Assembly (NCBI GenBank): GCA_013076295.1
Contig: RQOL01000699.1
Location: forward strand, 2,914,001 to 2,978,000
Source of the DNA: Sanderia malayensis
Taxonomy: Eukaryota; Cnidaria; Scyphozoa; Semaeostomeae; Pelagiidae
Direction of reading: 5' to 3'
Length of the DNA: 64,000 nt
Positions 24,401 to 36,300 of this stretch are shown here, piece by piece (the first letter of the stretch is position 1; every line of letters begins with the position of its first letter). A program made the translations under genes and the position numbers. The notes under the pieces are model-generated. The model was not told the DNA's origin. It ran no database searches and was given only the letters and a program-made list of their open reading frames with translations.

Positions 24401-25511
24401 GTATAAGAAATTGATGACTCACTATTGTTTTCCACAGCGATAGTAAATGTTGATTTGGCTAGAAAACAAATAATTGATTTTAATTAGTCTCGAGAAGCGC
24501 ATTCTACAAGTCTAAGATATAATATCGTATAATATAAGTCTACTTTGAAGTTATATGCCTAAATATTAAGTGAATGAATTGGTATGAGACACGCTTCGGG
24601 GTTACAGATAAATGAATATTGCGCTAGAGAATACCCACCTTTTTCATTGATGTTGATGATGTCATCAAAGGCAGCACGTTCGCTTTCATTAGCAATGATA
24701 ACTAAAATAAAAACGACAAAGTAAATGCTACGATAAAACTAAACCAAAAAAGCCCAGCGAGATGGCTGGATAAACACGGGGTGAACGGCACCGAACTCAT
24801 ATGGTCACCCATAACATCGTAATTCGCTGTGATTTTAACTCGATCCCTTCTCTATCAAAAAAACAATAAAAGCCCGGCTTGAATGATATCGAAGTCCAAA
24901 ATGGTATTGACATGATTGATAATTGATTTGGGAAGCCAGAAATATATAACATTGAATTGAAGTGTCGAAGATCACGCGGAAAATGGTATTTGAATGAAAT
25001 GAAAACGACCAAGTTATTTGGATTTTATAGTTTTTTGTTGCTTTGCGTTACCATATCAATAAACTAGTGCTCTATCTAGCCATGGTATCAAAATGACAGT
25101 GTAATTTCAACAAGACAAATATGTGCGTGATAAGTTAAACCATCTCTATCCGTGGACAACTTTATTTGTGTCATAATACAGTTTTAGTTTTTGAGGTGGT
25201 CTTATACAGTTTAATGGTTATCAGATAAATATTAAACTTTAAACTTATCAAGATACGCAATGCGCAAAAAACCCACCAACTGAAGAGAATCTTTCCAGAA
25301 AGGCTCTCTTTTGTTTGCAAAAGAAAACTGATGCATTAAGATGAGAAGCTGGGCGCATACTCAAAATGGAGACCCAGCATTCTCCATCTTGGATATATAG
25401 TTCAACAAAACTCTTGTTACGAAGAAAAAATTAATTCATGAAAAGAATCGCTTATTAATTCATACCTTTGACAACTACAGCGACGATGAGAAGAAATGTA
25501 AACCGCGCCAT
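21488..25511 (-). CDS. Astacin metalloprotease B with two ShK domains
   Basis: Secreted astacin zinc protease, 371 residues, complete. Exons (-): 25466-25511, 24639-24701, 24423-24458, 23600-23761, 23378-23495, 22935-23113, 22733-22823, 22280-22431, 21488-21756; all GT-AG and in phase. Signal peptide MARFTFLLIVAVVV; propeptide aspartate switch FEGD (53-56); zinc site with H171, E172, H175, H181; Met-turn SIMHYG with M228 and the extra ligand Y230. Two six-cysteine ShK domains occupy about residues 286-371, joined by a Pro/Lys-rich linker. ShK modules occur in many invertebrate astacins, including cnidarian nematocyst-expressed ones, and in ion-channel toxins; here they most likely target or regulate the protease. 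A venom role is possible but not shown. The intron before the last exon contains a 32-bp tandem repeat. Confidence 0.92.
22181..22275. repeat. Three copies of a 32-bp tandem repeat
   Basis: Copies at 22181-22212, 22213-22244 and 22245-22275, each with the core GAGGTTACGTG and CAATTGTAA. It lies in the last intron of astacin B, ending five bases from the exon 8 donor (exon 8 begins at 22280 in plus coordinates). Confidence 0.85.
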
Positions 25512-27848
25512 GTTTGCTGTTGCAGAACCCGTGAACAAGTGCTCTGCAATCTTCAAGTGATCTGAAATATCTTCTGTTTGAAGTGTTTTTAAACAAGCAA
25601 ATGTAAAATGATACTTTCATTAATTCCTGTGGATGACAAATATGAGTCTTGGCTCATATTTCCTTTATTGTTCGCTGCATAAGCTGTGGCCTTAACCTTC
25701 CAGGGGAGACCTTGTTATCAACTCTCCACTTCCATGACACTGGTCCAAATGGTTATAAAAGCCAGTCTTCTCATTGCTTTCAAAGCAAACTCCACTTTTT
25801 ATCCACTAAGTGACCCATTTTCGCAACAATATCATAAGCCATTTACTTGCTACCGATCCGCACATTGATGTTCGGGCTGAAGTTCTTCTGACTGGCTTTT
25901 CCAATGATCCGGTTACATTGCATCGTTTCGCCATCAAAGCACAACAACACATCTTTGCACCAACATATGAGGTTGCAATCTTGTAGCATTGCAGCACAAC
26001 TGCATTAGATATCCACATTGCGACCATTGCTTTAGAATCGACAAACTATTTTATGTCTCTAAACCCCCGTAGGAATAATAAGACACCGAAGTTTTGCACA
26101 CGGTACAAGCAAAGAGGCTCAGTGGAGATTGAACTTCGGTTCTGGCAAAATAAGCGGCGGTCACTCACTCAAACACTGGTTTACATAAATACAACATTTG
26201 AATAAATGTGCTTGTGAACACAGCAAGAGCCTTACCACTAAAGAATCCAACGCATTATTGCCACTGTTTCAAATAACAAAACCGTTTTCTGAAATAATAA
26301 TTTCAGTGAAAAACCTCTGGCAAGAATTTTAAATCTCTTGGAGAGGTGAAGCGAAATTGGATATTCAATTTGGGATACACGTCAGAAAAGAAAAAGGCGG
26401 GAAATTTCTATAACAGTCTCTTTTCAACTCAAATGAATGACGATACATGTAAACGAGGCTGGATACGTGCACCGACTCAGTTTGTGACGTAAATTTCAAA
26501 GTCCAACGGCCGCTAGTATAATCTGAGGATATGCTTTGCTTTCAGGGTTCACCCACGCATAACGCAAGCAAAATCACACCTTGTTTATCATCACATTTCT
26601 TTGATAAAACACTGGCGTTGCATTTACATCATATACCTCTCTGACCTCATACAATGACGTCAATTTTGGGCAACTTCAAGTTTGGAGAAATAACAAATTG
26701 TCACATGATTCTCAAGATGTGTTTATCTTTTTCTCTCTCTCTCTGAGAGAAAATATTTGTTTCTGCTAAAAAGACAGTTTGGTTCCTTCTAAACTTTGGA
26801 AACTAATCAACAGAAAATTAAATATTGCACTTAGAAATTCACTGAAAAACGTTTTATGTGAAAATCAAGTAGAAATTAAGGAATTTCTGGAAAAGGTCTC
26901 TTACCACAAAATTAATCAACCAATTTAAGACAAGGTCATATGCCTGGATTAGGTCTTCGTTGCTCATAAATGAATCATTTTGAATAAAAAATTCATCATT
27001 TCTCTGTTTTGAGGATTCCTTTGAGGATAATTTTATTTTCATTTCAAATCCCAGTGCTTTTTATGTTTATATTTAAATTTGAAAAATTAATCAATGTTTG
27101 ACAGTTTGAGGTCGGCAAGTTGAAAGCCCTGACCCTACAAATACAATGTCAAATACAATGTCTTTTAATAAATTTGTTTTTGGATCATTGACTGTTTACA
27201 CAGATTGTGAAAAGGAAAGGGGACCCATATACGCAATCACATTCCAACAAGACTGCAATAAGCAATACACTATACAAAAGAAATCAAAAATTTGTCATAG
27301 AAGAAACTGCAGTTGAAAGACATCTATGTCAGTTGTTAAAGGTGGGAGGGAGAGAAACATGACTGAAAACTGTCAGTTTTGAAAAATGAAGCAATGAGAA
27401 AGTAAAAAGATTGAGCATTGAAAAGCCAGCAAATACAATGAACATACAACACAACCATGCTATTAAAATCACAGAAAAGAAACTTGCTTATGCACTCATA
27501 CCATATTATCAGATTGAAGATAAACCAATAATGTTTGTGTAACTATTCTAGCATGTCCATTTCAAATCACCTCAGCATAAGAAAAGATCATGCAGACATT
27601 CATGGAGCCTAAAAGAGATCAAAGAAATGTCCACCACTGCTAGCATTGTAAATTATTCAAATTCAAACCATAACTCAGACATTTGCATTTTCTGGAGATT
27701 ATTTTAAAGCACTTATGAATTTTGTGCAAAGATCAATTTCTACCCTATTGCTTTGTCTATTGTTCTATTGTTCTAACATGATATAACTTGTTAAATAACA
27801 AGATAACTTGTTAAATAACAAGTTATCATGTTGTGAAAAAAAGAGTGT
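25512..27848. other. Intergenic, nothing recognised
   Basis: Between the astacin B start codon and the NDUFA1 stop. AT-rich, with a short CT microsatellite near 26735-26750 and a palindromic repeat at 27775-27832 next to the NDUFA1 3' end. Open frames are short and unlike any known protein. Confidence 0.55.
27775..27832. repeat. Palindromic repeat at NDUFA1 3' flank
   Basis: The inner unit ACTTGTTAAATAACAAG appears in tandem and is itself nearly palindromic; outer arms AACATGATA and TATCATGTT pair. It begins 16 bp beyond the NDUFA1 stop codon and would form a strong hairpin in the 3' UTR. Confidence 0.6.
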
Positions 27849-28296
27849 TTATGAGTTTGCTGTTTCATGCAATACTTTTCTCATTATATCTGGGACAAAT
27901 TCAGCAAATTCAAGTCCACCCATGGACATCCAGTCAGTCTCCCAATAATTCCAAATTTTAAATAAAATTTTAACTTTACACTTTCCTACCTTCTGTTTAT
28001 AAGCAGATCCAGTTATTCTTTCGTCTCTTTTCATCATCATTTCAATAAAGTTATCTACATTGTATCTTTTTGGCTGCAAAATAAAAACTTGCATTAAGCC
28101 AGGTCCAGCCACACAAATTAAATTGGCCTGAGTTTGGCTTAATTAAGGCATCATTATTAGGCCTAAATAATTCACATATCGAGCTATTGTCTACCTTTCC
28201 ATTACAGTGTAAGTAGTTGATTCCTTTAAGAATAAAACCACTAGCACAAATGCAACCAGCTATAATACCAAATGCTGGAAGAGTTTCATACCACAT
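27849..28296 (-). CDS. NDUFA1: NADH dehydrogenase 1 alpha subcomplex subunit 1 (MWFE)
   Basis: Small single-span accessory subunit of mitochondrial complex I. Exons (-): 28195-28296, 27990-28073, 27849-27938, all phase 0, giving 91 residues. It starts MWYETLPAFGII, the family's MWFE-type beginning, followed by one membrane helix (about residues 5-28) and no cleavable presequence. Exon 2 has MMMKRDERITGS, matching the MERDRRISG region of the human protein. The C-terminus (from TDWMSMGGLEF) is about 20 residues longer than the usual 70. The second intron is only 51 nt (27939-27989), a multiple of three and free of stops, so its retention would add 17 residues. In mammals this subunit is needed for complex I assembly. 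Confidence 0.88.
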
Positions 28297-31200
28297 GATA
28301 AAAATTAAAGTTTAACTTTCTTCCAATTTTCAATTTTCCAAGGAAAAGAGAGACGTTGCTCACCTCGCTGGCCACTTTCAGTATGCACCAAAAGCTGACG
28401 GCAAAATTAACGCCCCCTGCTAAGTAACCGCCCCTGCCGAATAAGCGCCCGGGATAAAAGCAATCTTTTGCAATAAGCGCCCCCCCCCCATTTGAATAAG
28501 CGCTCCCTGAGCAAAGGAAATTCAGTAGAAAAAAGTTTGCAACTACAAGGTTAGTCGTCAGTTCACTGTAGATTGTTGTCATAGGTAATGTAATGTTAAT
28601 GTAGCTAGATTCTCTAGCTTTGCATTCCAAGTATTTATGGTAGAGACACTGGAAAAATTTATTTTTGCGTTTTCTTTTTGACTTTCAAGTTCGATTCGAG
28701 CCCGCTCTGAGAAAATCAAAAGTCAGCAACTAATGCCCTGTCCAAATGTAACTTTGGGTGCATCAACTGACCTGCTATTGAAAATAAATAATGTATGTAC
28801 GTGAATGTGATGTATCCCAAATATGATTTTGATAGAAATTCAATATGGATGATGATGAATAGTAGAGATGAGAATACGTTATGCAACACTGAGGTCATTG
28901 AACGATTGACAATGAAATAAGTGGCCAATTCAAACTCATTTAACAAAGATTCCTTTTGTCTTCTGAACAAGAGATGAATTCTTTGCGGAAAAGTATTAAA
29001 TGAGAGGAAGACTTCATCCCGTTTGTTTATCGCCTTTCGTGTTACATATCTTTATGCAACGAGAAAGAACTTCAAACATAGTTTCAAACGAAATAATCCT
29101 GCTACATATTGCAACCACTGTTTCATCTGCAAGTTGTTGTATCATAGCTGGTGACATCAATAATGCCTTGAATCTGCAATGGCAATTCAATCGATGTTTA
29201 TGCTCAATTGGTAAGAATTTGTGATATGCACGCGAATACAGTTTGATAACTTTAAATGTTTATATTTAACCTTGCCTTTAGGATGTTTTAGCGAGATCTG
29301 TTTCGTAGTATCTTATTTCCACGAACATTATACAAATCTATAAACAATAAAAATTTGAGCAGCGATTTGATAGATTATATGAACATCGATGAACTCGTGT
29401 TGTATAGGGGACATGTCAATACTTCCTCCTATCCCCAATTACAACGTTGCCTGCATGGGATAGAAAGACTGTTCAATAATATCTTACACGCAGTAAATTT
29501 TGCTCGATTTTGTTACGAAATAGTAGCCTATTATTTGAGAAATCATACACTACTTGAATCACTAGGAAAAGGGATGTGGCGGGCGGAGCATAACTTCTGG
29601 GCAAAAGTCAAATAATTTAATCACCAACTCTTATGAGCTTGAGTAATGAGTCAATGATGAAACTCAGGAATGGGAACCGAAAGGAACGTCGGAGTTGGAG
29701 CGGAACAATTTTAAAAAACGGGGAATACGGAATCAAGAATGCAATGCGGTTATGTAAAATACTTTGCCGAAATTACAAATTAAGCATCTGGTATCTGGGT
29801 TTACATGACAATCAAATATTTTCGCAATTCAATGAACTGAAAATATAAGTGAAACACTATGTAGGATCTCTACAACCATTATGTAGGAGTTCTACAATAA
29901 TGGATGGCCCAGCCCCTTAAAAAGGCCCTTGAAAATACAATTCAAAACTTTTCCCAGTTTATAAGTGTGTGCATGACTTATCACACGTGAACACCAAACT
30001 TGTTTGTTAACAATTGATCACATACTCTGCAGGAGTTGCTATTATTAGACGCACATTATTTTCTTCTGGCCTCTGCGTGGGCTGGGAGACCCTTTCCAAA
30101 CCAAGAGATAGAGGCGTGAGATTTAGTTGCTGTTCGAAATTTCAATGAGTTGTCCATACTTCAATTGATGAACAAATTCCCTCTAATTAACAATTCTCTC
30201 TAGATCGATCAGTTGAGTCAAAGAGGTCCGTGTGGGCGGGAGCCATAGTTCGAAGCAAATTGAGGTGTGTCCTGCGCAGTCTTTTTTCCAGTTAACATAT
30301 CCCAAAAACACAATGCTTAGTAAACGCACAGGGAAATTACTCGCACACACATCAAAAACTCATCTCCTATGCGTGGAATTATGTTATTGTTTAATTGTGA
30401 GAACAGGGAAGGATATATTGATAACAGAGAGAAAGAGGTATAACACACTAAACAGCTGTACAACACGTGTAATATCCTCACTTTTTTGTGAACAGCAGAA
30501 TTGAACATGAAAAGATAATAAAGTCCATTAATGTGCAGATGAGGAAATTAAGATTGACATAACTGATAACAAAACTCACTTCTCAGTAAATTAAATTCTT
30601 GTTTTGAAATTGCACTTCGCCAAAGCAGCTGATAAACTTGCATGAACATTATTTGAGGTGAGCGGAGTTTTTTTGATATGTCGCCTGTAAATTTTGAATC
30701 ACGTTGTGTCTTTGTAACCTTATCCGATTGCATATAACTTAGATCATATCAGTTATGAGCAATGGATGAACACTTAATTCAAGCTAAGGCGACAGTTGTT
30801 CAAGTGTGGCAGCACTGACTCTGGCTGAACGCATCCAAAAGTTTGGTTTTAGCGATTTAACAAAAATTTCAAGTGTCAATGAAGTCAAAAATTTGTTGAG
30901 ATGAGAGCCCTAACCCAGACGCCACAAATTCACCCTGAGAGAAGCCAATGAAGTAAGCTACAACGTAATAAAATGACAACTTAGCTCCAACATTAAGTTT
31001 CGATGTTGGCAGGGTTAAAGCATTAAAAACAGGCACACAGTGAATCATTTATTGAAATTGGAAAAATGTTGCCTGGACTAAACAAAGTTTTGATGGTAAG
31101 CTTTCGATTCAAGCTGGCCTGTGCCATTTAAGCGGATGCAGTGAACTGAATTTAATCAAAATCAAAGTTTAATAAAATCTGAAAACGTTGCAGAGGCAAA

Positions 31201-33322
31201 ACCTCGTGTATAACACACGGCAAGCCAGATTTTATAGTACTTAAAACGTTTTATGTTATAAACGAATGCGCCTACGGTAAAGTTGCAGTCTGCAAAACTT
31301 ATAAATTTTGAGCAATTCTTTTTAATTTCGTTGAAATTCGCTAAAATCTTTAAATTGTTTACACCCATTTTTTATAAGAAATGAAACTCGAAAGTGAGTA
31401 CTTTAGTTCATTCATCAGAAAATTTCAGAGCTCATCAAGTTCTTTAAGAGTTTCTCGGGATATTTTCTATTATTTTCTCAAAGATATAACGCCAAAACGA
31501 TAACACAAGAGAATCATGCGAACAAAAGAGCTACGTAAGTTTTGTGAGTTTTACGCGACCGACAAGGACAAAATTTTCAATTGTATATTTTCAAAATTAA
31601 ACATGTTTCCCAAGCTGTCTGCATCGAGTACTGCAGAATCTTAATCTTCTCTGGTTGCTCTAGTTTCTCGTAGACGGTTTTCTCTGAAAATTGGTATAAA
31701 CAAGCCCAAAACCTTTCTGCATTTTCGTAAGCAATTGTATACTCGCTAGGAGGTTATTGCCTCAAGTATCTTTTGCACACATCAAACCGCCGTAATTAAT
31801 TGTTGATTATATTATTGCAAGGAATAATAACCTTGCCTGAACATCGACATATGGAAATCAAATAATTGTTTATAAAAATAAACAAATAAATAGAAATACA
31901 TAGACAAGCTCTGTGAAAAACCGTAGCTGTTGAAACTTGCTAATGAGCGAAATCTTTCAGACAAGTAGATGTTCGCTTGCAAAAAATATTAAAATCACCG
32001 CATAACACTTTCTTGATTGTACACAGCGCAAGTTCCATATAAAGAAGCAAGTCTAATCCTAAAGTAAATTGACCAATAATATTCTACTTTTGCTTGCATT
32101 AACTACTGCATAAAAACAGCTTACTTTTGTCGTCTCCGTATTCATTAATATTGCATGGCTTTCTTCAAGGCGGCTGCTTGTTAAAATGATTCTTCTGCAA
32201 TAATGAATTGCCAAATTTATTGGAAGGAGAAATTAATGATTGTTTACCATGTGGTCAAAGCAGATTTTACCATTTAGCCAGCTGATAGTGAATATGGTTA
32301 TAATTACACACTCAACTATCGGTAATATCCGTAGGCATTGTCCCATTTATGAATTTCGAAAATTAAGTTATACAAACATGTACACAAAATTATACAAGAG
32401 GCTTCTCTTGTATAATCGTTGTGTTGTAAATCGTTGTGTTGTATTTATTTATTTATTCATTCGTTCATTCATTCGTGCATTCAACTGCAATATCATTTTC
32501 TACTAACTAATATAATACCTTATAACTTTGTCTATGCCATAATGAAACTTGATACATGGCTATATCTAACAATGATCATGATAATGGCAGCCATATTATG
32601 CACACAAACGCAGTTTTTTAGTTTAGTATCTTAACTTCTCTTGCAAAAAGAGGATACGTGTAGATCCTTTCTAGTGATGGCGCACCAGAGCGAGACCAGA
32701 TTCTTGTGGCACACCAGAGAGAGACTAGATTCTTGTGGCACACTAGATTGACACTCCATTAGTTTGTATACACAATTGTATACTTCTAATAAGTGAAACC
32801 TGCAGATATTAGCATTGGTCCCAAACTTACAAACAAGACAATGCACAATTTGCACAAGACTGTTGCACAAGACATACAACACACACAATAAAACAACTAC
32901 AACAAGTTATACACAGACTGCAGTTTGAGCACGACACACCATGCTCTTGTGCATGCTTATCTTGAAAAGCACATTACTAATTCATTGGAGAACGCGTGAA
33001 AGATAATATTGTCATTGCAAATTGAACGTTTGCATTCAATAACCTATTAAATTGTCGTCAATCTGTTTATTTTATACACTGCACTTTTGCCTGATTGACA
33101 TCCTGTCTGATCTACATTTAAAGGTCAGTTGCATGGAATAATCAGTGTACAATTAAACATTGCGCAATTAATAAGAGTAATTCTACAAGGAGGAGAACAA
33201 AATAAATTCATTCCTCCATTGAACACGTGGTTGTCTAGAAAACTTGTTTCACTGAGCGGTGGCTGAATTCCATATTATTCTTAATGTTATGTTTTATTTT
33301 TGTATTTCAAACACTAGAAACA
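28297..33322. other. Intergenic, only repeats recognised
   Basis: Five kilobases between the divergent NDUFA1 and VioB-like genes. I recognise a GCGCCC-type repeat near 28430-28510, a short ATTC/CATT microsatellite at about 32443-32472 and a short duplication of AGATTCTTGTGGCACAC near 32697-32745. Several open frames of 60-90 codons occur, for example plus strand 29355-29615, without splice context or recognisable content. The right end should contain the promoter of the VioB-like gene. Confidence 0.5.
28425..28510. repeat. AATAAGCGCCC repeat cluster
   Basis: Four near copies of the motif AATAAGCGCYC / AAGTAACCGCCC separated by short spacers, one with a run of ten C. The C-rich composition stands out from the surroundings. 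It looks like a fragment of a dispersed element; the open frame reading through it is not a gene. Confidence 0.5.
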
Positions 33323-36300
33323 ATGAAGCAAGCAATTGCAATTTTGCTGTTTTTCACTGGAGTCCTTTGTCAAGGTAGGACAAACATCCACTTGATTTTT
33401 CCTTCACAAAAAATGTTATAGGCAAAGCTGACAAGGGGAACAAAGCAGACAATTGCAGCAGTAGGGCATGGCTTTATAGAACCTTGATCACATTTTTCAA
33501 TATTGGCGCTCCTCCACAAACCTAGGAACTAGTCAAGATAGGTCCTTACACTTCTGTGATCTCATGCCATTTCTCCCTCCCTTCCTCTAAGTGCTCTGTC
33601 CAGCCAGGATAAAGACAATCGTGGCTCTTCATAATTCCTTATTTCTGGTTCTCTTCAACAGTTCTGGTAGTTGGGATGCTATCCACTTGCTTAGACTTTT
33701 CAAATAAACAAGTACTTGTCTGTCGCTACTCTCCTTGCTCTCTTTTGCAATTGACTACATGCTAAACATTCCCTTTCATTTTCCAGCAACTCTGGACGAT
33801 CAGTACAAATCAGTATTAGACTACCCTCGGATACATTTCAGTGGCAGATACATTGTCAATGCAGCCACAGTGAATAATATTTACGATAATTACAATACAG
33901 ACGAGTTTCTCGATCACCACGCCCTGCCCAACAACGAAGGGGGCAAAGGGGGCTGGAACCCCTATGGTACCAATGATTTTCTTTTGCAAAATGTAACAAT
34001 ACGAACTGTTTGCTATAAAGATGGCATGTGCACTGGCAACAGGCTTAAAGACAGCGCTATCGACAAGAGTATTCAAGGTAGTGTGATGAACATTCAGGAT
34101 AACCTTTGTGGGTGCTTCCTACGAAATTCAATATCTGAAAACATAATAAAGGCTTTAGTTTTAAAGGCTCAAGTTGTCAGAATCCTACTGCATGTTTGAT
34201 TATTTAGTATTCATGTTATGTTTTTGTTGCAGACTTTGGCTTCCAAACTCCGTCAAAAATGGTTGACTTGGACCCGCAGGCACAACAATACACCCAGATT
34301 TGGGCTCTTCAGTTGAAAGTTCCAGGCCTATTTCAAGCCAAAGTGGACGTGCTCACCATGCAGAGACATTGGCAGAATGCAATATTTTTAAACCCAAAAA
34401 ATGACTACTCTTTATCCGGGACTTTTCAAGGAGTTTTAACGGACGTAATTTGGGACTTGAACAAGGACAGCTCGGAAATTATCAAACAATTTAAAAGTGA
34501 AATGGAAAGATTAGGCTCAAGAAAATTATCGATCAAATTTGTTCTAGACACGTTTCTTATACGTGCAATGAATGGAAGGATCTATGGTACAATAGGAATG
34601 CAAGGAATTAAGTCTTCAACTACATCGCTCCTAGAAAGATTAATCATTTCAAGAAACAATACACTTTATCAAGATCCTTCATTCAAATTGGGGAATAATC
34701 TCAGAAAGATTGTCATGGATCTTGGCAGCTGTTTTCCTATTCATAAAGATGGAACGTTGCTGAGCCAAGCAGATGAACATTTTGTTGTTGCTTACCCAAA
34801 TTCACCCATGAGTGCATCAAATAGCTTAACGTGTCGTGATAGTTTTACAATTTTAGCAAAAGTGCCATTAGAGAAAGAAAATTGGCTGGAAAACGAAGCG
34901 GGATATCTTACGATTGACTTGACCAGGAATCAAGTCAAACTACTGCAATATCGTCCTCTTATACTTCTGAAGGTAGGGCGAACATATTTTCATTCTTCTC
35001 AGTAACACTACTGAAAATGACATAGATCGGGACCTGGGAATTTTTTAAGAAGCTCTATTTTTTATAAATATTTGCAGCTTATTTACATAGCAATGACGTC
35101 GTCAGTTGAAATTTCATTGAAACGCGATGTAAATGAGAGGTCACTTTTTGAACTTATTGCTTTGGTGCAACGGCCAAAAGTCACTGTTCAGCTAAGTTAT
35201 GAAGTCAAATATTAATATTTTATTTCAGGTCAAGGGACAGAGGTCAGATACAACATGCATGGAAATCATTGCGAAAGAATGCAGCGATGGGATAGTCTTG
35301 CGTCCAATGGGACAATTCTTGTTCAGAATGGATTCCGGAGAAAGTTTTACGGTCACGTTAGGAGCTAAGCAATTTGGCGAACCAATTGGAAATTTAGAAA
35401 TCGGTTTATTTCTGATCAAGAATTCATCAGTTTATTATTGCTGTTGGCCAGCGTTTCCTCTACCAGATGGATTGGTGACAAACAGGGACGGTATTGTCAC
35501 GGTGAATGTGACAACACCAATGCTGAGAAATCCGAGAAAGTTTCTCGATGGACAAGCCTACGGAATTGCCTACTACCCCAAAAACACGTGTCTTGGCAAG
35601 AAGATTAGCGGTACAGCAGTCGGAGGGGAATACGTCATTCCACTCAAAGTCTACGGATACGAAGAACACCCGAACGAGGTTACTTGGGTGGATCATATCT
35701 ACCCGATATTCAAACAGTACACGAACCTATATCCGATTATGAAACATCCGACTATTGATTTGAGTAACTACCACTCGGTGGTGAGCATGAAAAAGAAAAT
35801 CAGTTTATCAATGAACTTACCGGAAAATCATTCTAGTTACATGCCAGTAACGAGGGACATGTCCAAAAGAAGACGACGAATGATCACCACGTGGCTTGAA
35901 GCTGAAAAACCAAAATTAGGAGACGTTAATAAACTCATAACTGTTCAGCATCTTCGAAAGTTGGTTCAGGCGGCTCTAGAAGTGGAACATTCTACCATAC
36001 CACCGTATATGACGGCACTTTGGTCGATTAGAGACGGCCTAAACAGACAGGTTCATAGATTGATTCAAACCATAATCAGACAAGAAATGCTGCACATGGG
36101 ACTGGCAGCAAACCTCTTAAACGCCATCGGCGGTAAACCATCATTCATACACTCGTCGTTCATTCCCAAATACCCGACGCCCCTCCCAGGGGGGCTATCA
36201 CCAGATCTCATTGTGTCCCTTGAGAAATTATCACCGCGTGTAATCCGAGATGTGTTTATGAAGATTGAAAAGCCAGATCTGAGTCCAACCGATGCGACTT

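Noticed and set aside
28286..28630. Minus-strand frame of about 114 codons upstream of NDUFA1
   Set aside because: It reads through the C-rich AATAAGCGCCC repeat cluster and overlaps the NDUFA1 5' region.
29355..29848. Two plus-strand open frames of 70-86 codons
   Set aside because: No recognisable motif, no splice partners and no coding-like continuity between them.
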